Part shown: positions 7,801 to 14,177 of the stretch, piece by piece | Layout of the letters: each line of letters opens with the position of its first letter | Numbering within the stretch: position 1 is the stretch's first letter | Assembly: GCA_964552325.1 (NCBI GenBank) | Contig: CAZKHA010000054.1 | Span: forward strand, 1-20,502 | Direction: 5' to 3' | Length of the DNA stretch: 20,502 nucleotides | DNA from: CAZKCK01 sp964552325 | GTDB taxonomy: Bacteria > Bacteroidota > Bacteroidia > Bacteroidales > TTA-H9 | Notes under the pieces: generated by a model | What the model saw: only the letters and a program-made list of their open reading frames with translations | Database searches by the model: none | Told to the model about the DNA's origin: nothing | Translations under genes and position numbers: made by a program

Positions 7801-8036
7801 CATGGTCAGGATGGTCGCCTTTTTCGGATGATAACGAGTTATATGTACGGTATGTTAACAATGGCCCAATAGCCGTTAAGGTTTATGAACAACATCAACC
7901 TGTGGTGGCCTCTGGCGGGTTTGGATTTAGGGCGCTGATAGTAGGCTACTTTATGAAGTTTGACTATGCCTGGCCCATTTTTGATGGCCGGGTTCATCAA
8001 GCAGTTGTTCAAGTATCATTGGGATTGGATTTTTAA
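4869..8036 (+). CDS. Exported pseudo-peptidase / beta-propeller / Omp85-like barrel fusion
   Basis: A 1055-residue envelope protein that I read as three parts. Residues 1-21 form a signal peptide (hydrophobic core, then MAQ). About 45-190 resembles a peptidase MA-like (gluzincin) domain: NLPPWFIDGLADYLAG at 170-185 matches the conserved PxWfxEGlAeY helix. The expected HExxH helix reads RELAK (143-147), and the third ligand Glu is Asp177, so catalysis is probably lost. About 305-540 looks like a TolB/PD40-type beta-propeller, with repeats such as FSLAPDGSKLVVSA and DDLEPVF. About 690-1055 is rich in aromatic beta strands and carries Omp85 hallmarks: AGLRGY at 924-929 (the lid-loop VRGY/F motif), SAEVRIPI, GFADAGTAW and a final GFGFRALI...MKFDYAWPI segment. 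No POTRA repeats are evident. The gene stands alone. It may help insert or export surface proteins or lipoproteins; no function is established. Confidence 0.75.
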   Translation: MHRLGFVVAIVMFLVLPRGMAQMHNSFSFSDYNPTIQYSTKQWNCHTFGNLNVYYYGDGNALASMVAWYTKQQLEHLGLKAGIRYQGLLHVLVYSNTDAFLSSNIGSAVPHSQGVGWNHAVAMDRIEVVNTGSLYDCQRQIRRELAKLLLNIHFNGSSLKSQLINQTLINLPPWFIDGLADYLAGSVTHEQKASFAELLAQKQINFNLLTSSEWRTLGFFLFQYIQHAYDPEQWQAILSLTRATQSPEDALAIALGQSFNGLLTDCFTHYRLQFGVLPEPRKSSSSGLASFIAKSAVSVPVTSNSGRYFATVGKYPNHLAVLITDTLNKHATKILNIPNFGLEHSIPREPVLMKWSPIMDNLIIIARMAGKLILYQYDVPSGNMRQRSFDYFEAINDFSLAPDGSKLVVSAVKDGHTDIFTVTLAGMHIQRLTKDVFDDLEPVFISNNQVVFSSNRTTSLVFPSFVEVTKDLSAQMDLFLLALPAPMPIKHAVQLTFTGNQSEIGVEPVNDTAFCFLAQSETSSQLCLGKIDSIVVSFDTLAHYQKFMRAFSFDKPSSFITKQHYASAFKVLISKKGDGSFAYDKLNQMQCKSYQTNVSQTFGNQIPLVDTLPDYHQVTSFQTYQFSEEALQKTGFAEYKNAEKSSQTTSNIQRFRLKGLIPYSPEFYIRRISSAIDFSAYNFSYQLVGNPQQPQFHVPGFNILTQGGCSDLTEDHHLDLGFRVSADLVNNEYLLRYRNLKHRLHQEYTFYYRTLQQPVSDGIFSLRDYFVGSKVTWPITPYVHFWGKLGVNYALQDAKAVDESNLKKPTQSDIRPEVALAFEHNSQLHLFLNLRKGLAYRVFAEAFYTSRYNSLVYSMGFDFRYYNRIGRSVFTALRVASGTSGSAGKLLFVLGGLYNQLNAEYNNQLPAGMQSTYLYQAHNAGLRGYKVGVRQGSSYVLTSAEVRIPIIRMLVQNPLRSAFLKNLQVVGFADAGTAWSGWSPFSDDNELYVRYVNNGPIAVKVYEQHQPVVASGGFGFRALIVGYFMKFDYAWPIFDGRVHQAVVQVSLGLDF

Positions 8037-8091
8037 TAACACTTTTTATTTCAAGCTATTAACATATTGTTGAGAAGTTCTTAAAACTCCA

Positions 8092-8124
8092 TTTGGTATA
8101 ATGGGTAGCCTGAAATTAACTTTG
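8092..8124 (+). promoter_or_regulatory. Promoter of the TauE/SafE-like gene
   Basis: A TTTG box at 8092-8095 and TAACTTTG at 8117-8124 are separated by 21 bases. This is the best complete -33/-7 pair in the window. The predicted transcript would begin near 8129, about 20 bases before the ATG at 8150. Confidence 0.6.
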
Positions 8125-8149
8125 CACCCCACTTTTAAAATGGGGGAAG

Positions 8150-8518
8150 ATGGATGCAGTAACAGTTCTGATTTTAGTTGTCATCGGCATTATTGCTGGT
8201 GTTTTTAGTGGTATGGTGGGCCTTGGTGGTGGTATTGTCATCATACCGGCCTTAATTTATTTCTTAGGGCTATCGCAACACGAAGCTCAGGGCACAAGTT
8301 TAGCCTTGATGCTGCCTCCCATTGGCTTAATGGCAGCCATAAACTATTACAAAGCAGGTGCCTTAAACTGGCAGTATGCCGCCGTTATAGCCGTAGCTTT
8401 TTTTATTGGTGGATACTTTGGTTCAAAGCTTGCACTTGGAATCTCGGAGAATTTGGTACGCAAGGTTTTTGCAATTTCGGTTATATTGTTGGGGGCACGT
8501 ATGTTACTATGGAAATAA
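8150..8518 (+). CDS. Half-size TauE/SafE (sulfite exporter/UPF0721) membrane protein
   Basis: This 122-residue membrane protein has about four hydrophobic helices. The N-terminal TauE/SafE signature (GVFSGMVGLGGGIVIIPALI at about residues 18-37) is well preserved. Full-length relatives have about 250 residues and two such halves, so this is a single-repeat version that would have to dimerise. Family members are thought to export sulfite, sulfoacetate or other small anions. It is the first gene of a pair with the flavin-binding protein gene, only 2 bp apart with start 8521. ATG 8150 is chosen; an ATG at 8140 is out of frame. Confidence 0.85.
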   Translation: MDAVTVLILVVIGIIAGVFSGMVGLGGGIVIIPALIYFLGLSQHEAQGTSLALMLPPIGLMAAINYYKAGALNWQYAAVIAVAFFIGGYFGSKLALGISENLVRKVFAISVILLGARMLLWK

Positions 8519-8520
8519 AG

Positions 8521-8964
8521 ATGAATTCATTGGGAATTGACATGCGAATTGTAGCGTTTATTGAAGAGCACCATATCTTCACCTTGGCTACTTGTGCCAA
8601 CAATAAGCCATACACCTCAACATGTTTTTATGTTTACCTTGAGGAGCACAATATGTTTGTTTTTACCTCGGATCACCATACGCGCCACATCAAGGAAGCG
8701 GTTGCACAAAACCATGTTGCAGGGGCAGTTGCCCTTGAAACAAGCATGGTTGGGCTGATACAGGGGCTTCAGTTTACAGGGATCATCAGCGAACTTGCCG
8801 GAGAATCGTTGAAGATTGCACAAAAGGCTTACCTCAAAAAATTTCCGGTTGCTAGGCTCATGGAAACCCATCTTTGGGGCATTGTGCCCGACTACCTAAA
8901 AATGACCCATAATAGGCTTGGATTTGGCAAAAAGCTTATCTGGCCTGCAAAGCCCGATGAATAG
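8521..8964 (+). CDS. Pyridoxamine 5'-phosphate oxidase-like FMN-binding split-barrel protein
   Basis: About 147 residues. The N-terminal pattern (helix, then IFTLATCANNKPYTSTCFYVYLE) and the following VFTSDHHTRHIKEAVAQN are typical of the PPOX-like/HugZ-like FMN-binding split beta-barrel family. Members bind flavin or related cofactors and act in small-molecule redox reactions. The substrate cannot be inferred. Translation probably starts at ATG 8521. An in-frame ATG at 8509 would overlap the preceding permease gene by 10 bases, and another at 8542 would still keep the core. The tight spacing implies cotranscription with the TauE/SafE-like gene. Confidence 0.78.
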   Translation: MNSLGIDMRIVAFIEEHHIFTLATCANNKPYTSTCFYVYLEEHNMFVFTSDHHTRHIKEAVAQNHVAGAVALETSMVGLIQGLQFTGIISELAGESLKIAQKAYLKKFPVARLMETHLWGIVPDYLKMTHNRLGFGKKLIWPAKPDE

Positions 8965-9226
8965 CCAAAATAGATTTGATTTAAAAGTAGCCATTCTATC
9001 AAAAATGTTGCCAACTTTCTAAATTTCAAGGATTAACAAATAGAAAAAACTTATTAATGCTTATGTTTTTTGCTTTCAATATGTTACAGGCGATTGTTAA
9101 TAAAATGCTAATTTTCGATAAAATGTTTAAACTATCTTGTCGTCCTGTTTCCTCATATCACATGACCGTATTTAATGTATTTTTTTCCAAACCATTAACT
9201 GTATAACCCTAAAACCCGCCAAAACG
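8965..9226. other. Intergenic leader upstream of nrdJ
   Basis: This 262-bp AT-rich region precedes the B12-dependent reductase gene. I found no cobalamin-riboswitch B12 box (GCCACTG-like), no exact TAnnTTTG element and no obvious NrdR box. Its regulatory content is not recognisable by eye. Confidence 0.5.
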
Positions 9227-11950
9227 ATGAATGATCAGTTTATGGCTGATTCTGAGAGCAAAGCCACCATCTCGACAAACAAAAATTTTTATCAGCAGGT
9301 TTTGGACAAGCGTTCCAAAACAAAGCCAACAGATCTTTATATGAATGATTTATTTGCAGAAGAGGCACCACAATCAACGGCTGCCGAAACAAAAGAAGTG
9401 TACAGCAATCCAACCAAACCCATCGGGGTGGTGTACTCACTCGAAGAAGCCATGGAAAAAACCACCGCTTACTTCAATGGCGATGCAATGGCTGCCGATG
9501 TGTGGATTTCGAAATACGCTCTTAAGGACAGTGATGGAAAACTATACGAGTTGACTCCTGAGGACATGCACCACCGTATAGCCCGTGAGATAGCCCGGAT
9601 AGAGAAAAGGTATCCCAATCCGATGTCAGAGCAGGAAGTTTTCGAGTTGTTAAAAGATTTTAAGTACATAATTCCTCAGGGAAGCCCAATGGCGGGCATC
9701 GGAAACAACATTCAAGCTGGCTCGCTCTCCAATTGTTTTGTTATTGGGCAAGACCGCCCTGCCGATTCGTATGGTGGCATTATGCGAATTGACCAGGAAC
9801 AGGTTCAACTCATGAAACGCAGAGGTGGGGTTGGTCACGATTTATCACACATCAGGCCTAAAGGCAGCCCTGTTAAAAACACAGCCCTCACCTCCACAGG
9901 GATCGTACCTTTTATGGAACGTTATTCCAATTCTACTCGTGAGGTAGCCCAAGATGGCCGCAGAGGTGCCCTCATGCTCTCCATTTCAGTTAAACATCCC
10001 GATTCATCCGATTTTATCGATGCTAAACTTGAAGCTGGTAAAGTTACAGGCGCCAATATCTCGGTTAAACTTACCAACGATTTTATGCAGGCCGTAGTGG
10101 GTGACAAAGAATTTACTCAGAAATTTCCCATCGACTCATCACATCCAAAGGTTACCAAAGATATAAAAGCCAGAGAGTTGTGGAATAAAATCATACATAA
10201 TGCATGGAAATCGGCCGAACCTGGCATCTTGTTTTGGGATACCATTATTAATGAGTCGATACCCGATTGCTATGCCGATAAAGGCTTCAAAACCGTTTCT
10301 ACCAATCCATGTGGCGAAATACCGCTGTGTCCATACGACAGTTGCCGCCTCTTGGCCATCAACCTCTATAGCTATGTAAAAAATCCGTTTACGGCATATG
10401 CCGAATTCGATTACGATCTTTTTGCAGAGCATGTTCAAAAAGGCCAGCGCATGATGGATGACATTATTGATCTGGAAATAGAAAAAATTGACATCATCCT
10501 CAAAAAAATACAAGATGACCCCGAAGAAGAGGAAACCAAGCGTGTAGAACGCATGTTGTGGGAAAACATACGCCGCAAAGCGCTCATGGGTCGTCGCACG
10601 GGCTTTGGGATAACGGCCGAAGGCGATATGTTGGCAGCCCTTGGCATTAGGTATGGCTCTGACAAAGGCATTGAGTTTGCCGTTAACCTTCAGCGTACAC
10701 TTGCGCTCGAAGCTTACCGTTCATCGGTACAAATGGCTCGTGAACGTAAACCTTTCCCCATTTACAATAAAGAGCGCGAGAAAAGCAACCCGCTCATCAA
10801 CCGCATAAAAGAGGCTGACCCACAGTTGTATGCCGATATGGAGAAATATGGCCGCCGCAACATCTCATTACTTACCATTGCTCCAACAGGCAGTGTAAGT
10901 ATCTGCACGCAAACCACCTCAGGCATCGAGCCCGTTTTTAGCGTTTCGTATAAACGCCGCCGGAAGATAAACCCCAACGATAAAAATGCAGTAGTAAAGT
11001 TTACCGATGAAGTAGGCGATACATGGGAAGAATACAATGTGTTCCATCATTTATTTGTTGAATACCTTAGGGTTAACGGTTTCAACGTTGATGAAGTTAT
11101 TCACTATTCCGATGAACAACTTAAACCTATCATCGAGGCTTCGCCTTATCACAAAGCCACAGCCAACGATGTGGATTGGGTGGCCAAAGTGAAGATGCAA
11201 GGTGCCGTTCAAAAATGGGTTGACCACTCTATCAGCGTTACTGTGAATATCCCCAACGAAACACCCGAGTCGATGGTTAGCGAGATTTATAAAACCGCCT
11301 GGGAAAGTGGATGCAAAGGAATAACCGTTTATCGTGATGGTTCAAGAGATGGCGTATTGATTTCGAATAACGATAAGAAAGGCAAGGCACCAACCCTGGT
11401 CGAAAACAATGCTCCCCCACGCCCCAAAATCCTTGAGGCCGAAGTTGTACGGTTTTTGAATGAAGAAAATGAACGCTGGGTTGCAGTAGTTGGTTTATAC
11501 GAAGGCCGGCCCTATGAAATATTTACCGGAAAAGCAAAAGGATTCTATGCGCCTGATTGGGTGAAAAAAGGATGGGTTATCAAAAACAGGCTACCCGATG
11601 GCACTTCACGCTATGACTTTAAATTCCAAGATGAAGATGGTTATAGCACAACTATGGAAGGCTTGTCGAGAATGTTCGACAAAGAATATTGGAACTATGC
11701 CAAGCTCATCTCGGGGATCTTACGCCATGGAATGCCTTTACATGCAGTGGTCGATTTGGTCTCAAAGCTTATCCTCGATACGCCCAGCATCCATTCATGG
11801 AAAACAGGTGTTGAGCGCTCGCTTAAGAAATTTATTCCCGATGGCGTTAAGCCCCAAAAAGCAGTTTGCGAAAAATGTAAGCAATCAGATACCCTTATGT
11901 ATCAAGAAGGTTGCCTAAAATGTACCTGCGGCCATACTGTGTGCGGATAA
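9227..11950 (+). CDS. nrdJ: Adenosylcobalamin-dependent (class II) ribonucleoside reductase
   Basis: This 907-residue enzyme reduces ribonucleotides to deoxyribonucleotides using a radical generated from coenzyme B12. Conserved catalytic elements are present: Cys170 in SNCFVIG, NPCGEIPL at 360-367 with the thiyl-radical Cys362, and PTGSVSICT from 553, which binds the substrate phosphate. A TSCPD-like segment near 695-715 reads CKGITVYRDGSRDGVL. The C-terminus (881-907) is a cysteine-rich zinc-ribbon-like tail with C881, C884, C896, C899, C901 and C906, which probably carries the redox-shuttling cysteines. The first 60-70 residues are poorly conserved. The gene is monocistronic, with a strong terminator downstream. 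It should allow oxygen-independent dNTP synthesis provided B12 is available. Confidence 0.95.
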   Translation: MNDQFMADSESKATISTNKNFYQQVLDKRSKTKPTDLYMNDLFAEEAPQSTAAETKEVYSNPTKPIGVVYSLEEAMEKTTAYFNGDAMAADVWISKYALKDSDGKLYELTPEDMHHRIAREIARIEKRYPNPMSEQEVFELLKDFKYIIPQGSPMAGIGNNIQAGSLSNCFVIGQDRPADSYGGIMRIDQEQVQLMKRRGGVGHDLSHIRPKGSPVKNTALTSTGIVPFMERYSNSTREVAQDGRRGALMLSISVKHPDSSDFIDAKLEAGKVTGANISVKLTNDFMQAVVGDKEFTQKFPIDSSHPKVTKDIKARELWNKIIHNAWKSAEPGILFWDTIINESIPDCYADKGFKTVSTNPCGEIPLCPYDSCRLLAINLYSYVKNPFTAYAEFDYDLFAEHVQKGQRMMDDIIDLEIEKIDIILKKIQDDPEEEETKRVERMLWENIRRKALMGRRTGFGITAEGDMLAALGIRYGSDKGIEFAVNLQRTLALEAYRSSVQMARERKPFPIYNKEREKSNPLINRIKEADPQLYADMEKYGRRNISLLTIAPTGSVSICTQTTSGIEPVFSVSYKRRRKINPNDKNAVVKFTDEVGDTWEEYNVFHHLFVEYLRVNGFNVDEVIHYSDEQLKPIIEASPYHKATANDVDWVAKVKMQGAVQKWVDHSISVTVNIPNETPESMVSEIYKTAWESGCKGITVYRDGSRDGVLISNNDKKGKAPTLVENNAPPRPKILEAEVVRFLNEENERWVAVVGLYEGRPYEIFTGKAKGFYAPDWVKKGWVIKNRLPDGTSRYDFKFQDEDGYSTTMEGLSRMFDKEYWNYAKLISGILRHGMPLHAVVDLVSKLILDTPSIHSWKTGVERSLKKFIPDGVKPQKAVCEKCKQSDTLMYQEGCLKCTCGHTVCG

Positions 11951-11980
11951 GCCTTATACGCTTGTACGTTTTTGAATGAT

Positions 11981-12016
11981 ACCGGAAATCTTTGTTTAGG
12001 TTTCCGGTTTTTTTTT
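11981..12016 (+). terminator. Rho-independent terminator of nrdJ
   Basis: The stem ACCGGAAATC (11981-11990) pairs with GGTTTCCGGT (11999-12008): ten pairs including one G-T, with an 8-base loop. A run of ten T residues (12007-12016) follows. It begins 30 bases after the nrdJ stop codon. Confidence 0.92.
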
Positions 12017-12049
12017 GCAAGGGCTAACCATTTCATGGCTTTATGTGTT

Positions 12050-12057
12050 TAACTTTG
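12050..12057 (+). promoter_or_regulatory. TAnnTTTG -7 element of the ArsC-family gene and fumC
   Basis: TAACTTTG matches the consensus exactly and lies 40 bases before the ArsC-family start codon, right after the nrdJ terminator. No well-placed -33 TTTG is visible. A small hairpin, TCTCCA-ATA-TGGAGA (12062-12076), would sit at the very 5' end of the message. Confidence 0.5.
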
Positions 12058-12097
12058 TAAGTCTCCAATATGGAGAACCGTCCAAATAAATTTTACG

Positions 12098-12451
12098 ATG
12101 ATTCGAATCTATCACAATGCCCGTTGTGCCAAATCAAGGGCAGGTTTGCAAGCCTTGCAAGCCACAGGTAAGGATTTTCAAATTGTTGATTACCTTAAGC
12201 AACAAATTGAATTTGATGGTTTTAAGAAGCTGTTGATGAAGTTAAACCTTCCCGCAGCACACTTAGTGCGCAAGCAGGAAGACGTATTTAAAAGCCGCTT
12301 CAAGGGCAAAAATTTTACCGATGACGAATGGATCAAGTTGATTATGGAGTTTCCAAACCTCCTTCGTAGGCCTATTATCGAACTGCCGTATAAAGCCGCG
12401 GTGTGTGATGATGCCGAAACCTTGGCAGATTTTATAAATGAATTAAAATAG
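12098..12451 (+). CDS. ArsC/Spx-family thioredoxin-fold protein (arsenate reductase-like)
   Basis: This 117-residue protein has the ArsC fold. The N-terminal active-site motif YHNARCAKSR puts the nucleophilic cysteine at Cys10. The LLRRPII segment supplies the conserved arginine of glutathione/glutaredoxin-type arsenate reductases. Length and order match the ArsC/YffB/Spx group. Bacteroidota chromosomes often carry such genes outside arsenic operons, and no ars regulator or transporter is nearby, so a general thiol-redox role is as likely as arsenate reduction. It is followed by fumC after 35 bp and probably shares a transcript with it. Confidence 0.87.
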   Translation: MIRIYHNARCAKSRAGLQALQATGKDFQIVDYLKQQIEFDGFKKLLMKLNLPAAHLVRKQEDVFKSRFKGKNFTDDEWIKLIMEFPNLLRRPIIELPYKAAVCDDAETLADFINELK

Positions 12452-12486
12452 GTTGAAATATAATTATTTAAACGATTTAGTGAAGT

Positions 12487-13881
12487 ATGAAAACAAGGAT
12501 TGAAAAAGACACCATGGGCCCAGTAGAGGTGCCAGCAGATAAATATTGGGGGGCTCAAACCGAACGTAGCCGTGGAAATTTCAAGATTGGGCCCGAGGCA
12601 TCGATGCCCCGCGAGATAATTATGGCTTTTGCATATCTTAAGAAAGCAGCAGCACTTGCCAATAATAAACTTGGCGTGCTATCGGATGAAAAAACACAGA
12701 TAATTGCACAAGTTTGCGACGAAATCCTCGAAGGTAAACTTAATGACCAGTTTCCATTGGTTATATGGCAAACCGGCTCGGGCACTCAAAGCAATATGAA
12801 TGTGAACGAAGTGGTAGCCAATAGGGCAGAGGTTATTAGGGGCGGTGAGCTTACGGGTGCTAAAACCTATATTCACCCCAACGATGATGTTAACAAATCA
12901 CAATCCTCAAACGACACTTTTCCAACCGCCATGAGCATTGCAGCCTACAAAATGGTGATAGAAACCACCTTGCCAGGCGTACAAATGCTTCGCGATACCT
13001 TAGCAGCTAAAGCCGAAGCCTTCAAACATATTGTTAAGACAGGGCGTACGCACCTTATGGATGCTACACCGTTAACGGTAGGGCAAGAGTTTACAGGCTA
13101 TGTAGCACAATTAGATCATGGTATGCGCGCCTTACGCAATACGTTGCCTCATTTAGCCGAGTTGGCCCTGGGCGGAACAGCCGTGGGCACTGGTCTTAAC
13201 ACTCCAAAAGGATACGATGTGGAGGTGGCAAAGCAAATTGCAACCCTAACCGGCCTGCCGTTTGTTACAGCACCAAATAAGTTTGAAGCACTCTCTGCCC
13301 ATGATGCCATCGTGGAAGCATCAGGTGCGCTTAAAACATTGGCTGTAAGCTTAATGCATATTGGCAATAATATTCGCCTTTCTGCCTCTGGCCCAAGATG
13401 TGGCATTGGAGAATTGCACCTTCCCGAAAACGAACCCGGATCGTCTATCATGCCCGGAAAGGTTAATCCTACCCAAAACGAATCATTAACAATGGTGTGC
13501 TGCCAAGTGATAGGCAATGATGCGGCAATTACCGTTGCCGGAACGCATGGGCATTTTCAACTAAATGTATTTAAGCCTGTTATGATTGCCAATTTCTTGC
13601 AAGCTGCACGTTTGATTGGCGAAGCCTGCGTTTCGTTTAACCTAAACTGTGCAATTGGTATCGAAGCCAATCTGCCCTTTATCAAGAAAAACATGGAGAA
13701 CTCTTTGATGTTGGTTACCTCCCTAAATACCCACATTGGATATGAGAATGCTGCCAAAATTGCCAAAAAAGCCCATCATGAAGGAACTACACTCAAAGAA
13801 GCTGCTATTGCCCTTGGCCTTGTGTCATCTGAAGACTTTGACAAGTGGGTTGACCCATCCAAAATGATTGGAAGTTTATAA
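12487..13881 (+). CDS. fumC: Class II fumarate hydratase
   Basis: This 464-residue enzyme interconverts fumarate and malate in the TCA cycle and does not need an iron-sulfur cluster. The N-terminal MKTRIEKDTMGPVEVP and KYWGAQTERS segments are classical for FumC. TGRTHLMDATPLTVGQEF carries the catalytic His189, and the flexible signature loop GSSIMPGKVNPTQNE (318-332) holds the catalytic serine at 319. Length is the usual one for the family. Aspartase shares the fold, but the overall match to fumarase is closer. It is probably the last gene of a two-gene unit, since a strong hairpin terminator follows at 13903. Confidence 0.96.
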   Translation: MKTRIEKDTMGPVEVPADKYWGAQTERSRGNFKIGPEASMPREIIMAFAYLKKAAALANNKLGVLSDEKTQIIAQVCDEILEGKLNDQFPLVIWQTGSGTQSNMNVNEVVANRAEVIRGGELTGAKTYIHPNDDVNKSQSSNDTFPTAMSIAAYKMVIETTLPGVQMLRDTLAAKAEAFKHIVKTGRTHLMDATPLTVGQEFTGYVAQLDHGMRALRNTLPHLAELALGGTAVGTGLNTPKGYDVEVAKQIATLTGLPFVTAPNKFEALSAHDAIVEASGALKTLAVSLMHIGNNIRLSASGPRCGIGELHLPENEPGSSIMPGKVNPTQNESLTMVCCQVIGNDAAITVAGTHGHFQLNVFKPVMIANFLQAARLIGEACVSFNLNCAIGIEANLPFIKKNMENSLMLVTSLNTHIGYENAAKIAKKAHHEGTTLKEAAIALGLVSSEDFDKWVDPSKMIGSL

Positions 13882-13902
13882 AGTTATTCGTTTTGTAATT
13901 AT

Positions 13903-13937
13903 AAGCCAGGGAGTTAACAATATTAGATCCCTGGCTT
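13903..13937 (+). terminator. Rho-independent terminator of fumC
   Basis: AAGCCAGGGA (13903-13912) pairs perfectly over ten bases with TCCCTGGCTT (13928-13937) around a 15-base loop. A T-rich tail follows. It starts 22 bases after the fumC stop codon. Confidence 0.88.
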
Positions 13938-14048
13938 TTCTATTTTGGAGCCAGAAGTCATTCAATAGGCTCAGCAAGTTTAACACCTTTTGTCACCAAA
14001 ATTATGCAGTTTATCCCACGTTTTTAACACTTCGGAACCTATCTTTTT

Positions 14049-14076
14049 TTTGGACCGAAAACGCAGTGCACCTTTG
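14049..14076 (+). promoter_or_regulatory. Possible promoter of the TonB-dependent receptor gene
   Basis: TTTG at 14049-14052 and CACCTTTG at 14069-14076 resemble the -33/-7 pair. The first T of TAnnTTTG is replaced by C, and the 16-base spacer is short. A transcript starting near 14081 would have a leader of about 97 bases. Confidence 0.35.
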
Positions 14077-14177
14077 CCACGTAATAAATACTACACAACA
14101 TGGCTACAAAGTTGTCTTTCCTTATAACTGCTTACTTGTACTTGAGAAACTCCCTTAAGCATAGCTTTTGTTACACA

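Noticed and set aside
10139..10513. A 124-codon minus-strand frame inside nrdJ
   Set aside because: It is antisense to conserved nrdJ sequence; composition is that of a shadow frame.
12098..12451. Arsenic resistance locus
   Set aside because: Only an ArsC-like fold is present; no arsR, arsB, acr3 or arsA gene is nearby, and the gene is linked to fumC.
13149..13517. A 122-codon minus-strand frame inside fumC
   Set aside because: It is fully antisense to a strongly conserved enzyme and has no family resemblance.
13868..14158. A 96-codon plus-strand open frame after fumC
   Set aside because: It runs through the fumC terminator stem-loop and the possible receptor promoter and has no recognisable protein pattern.
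14100..14177. N-terminal extension of the TonB-dependent receptor to ATG 14100
   Set aside because: It would put 26 extra residues before a normal signal peptide that starts at ATG 14178.
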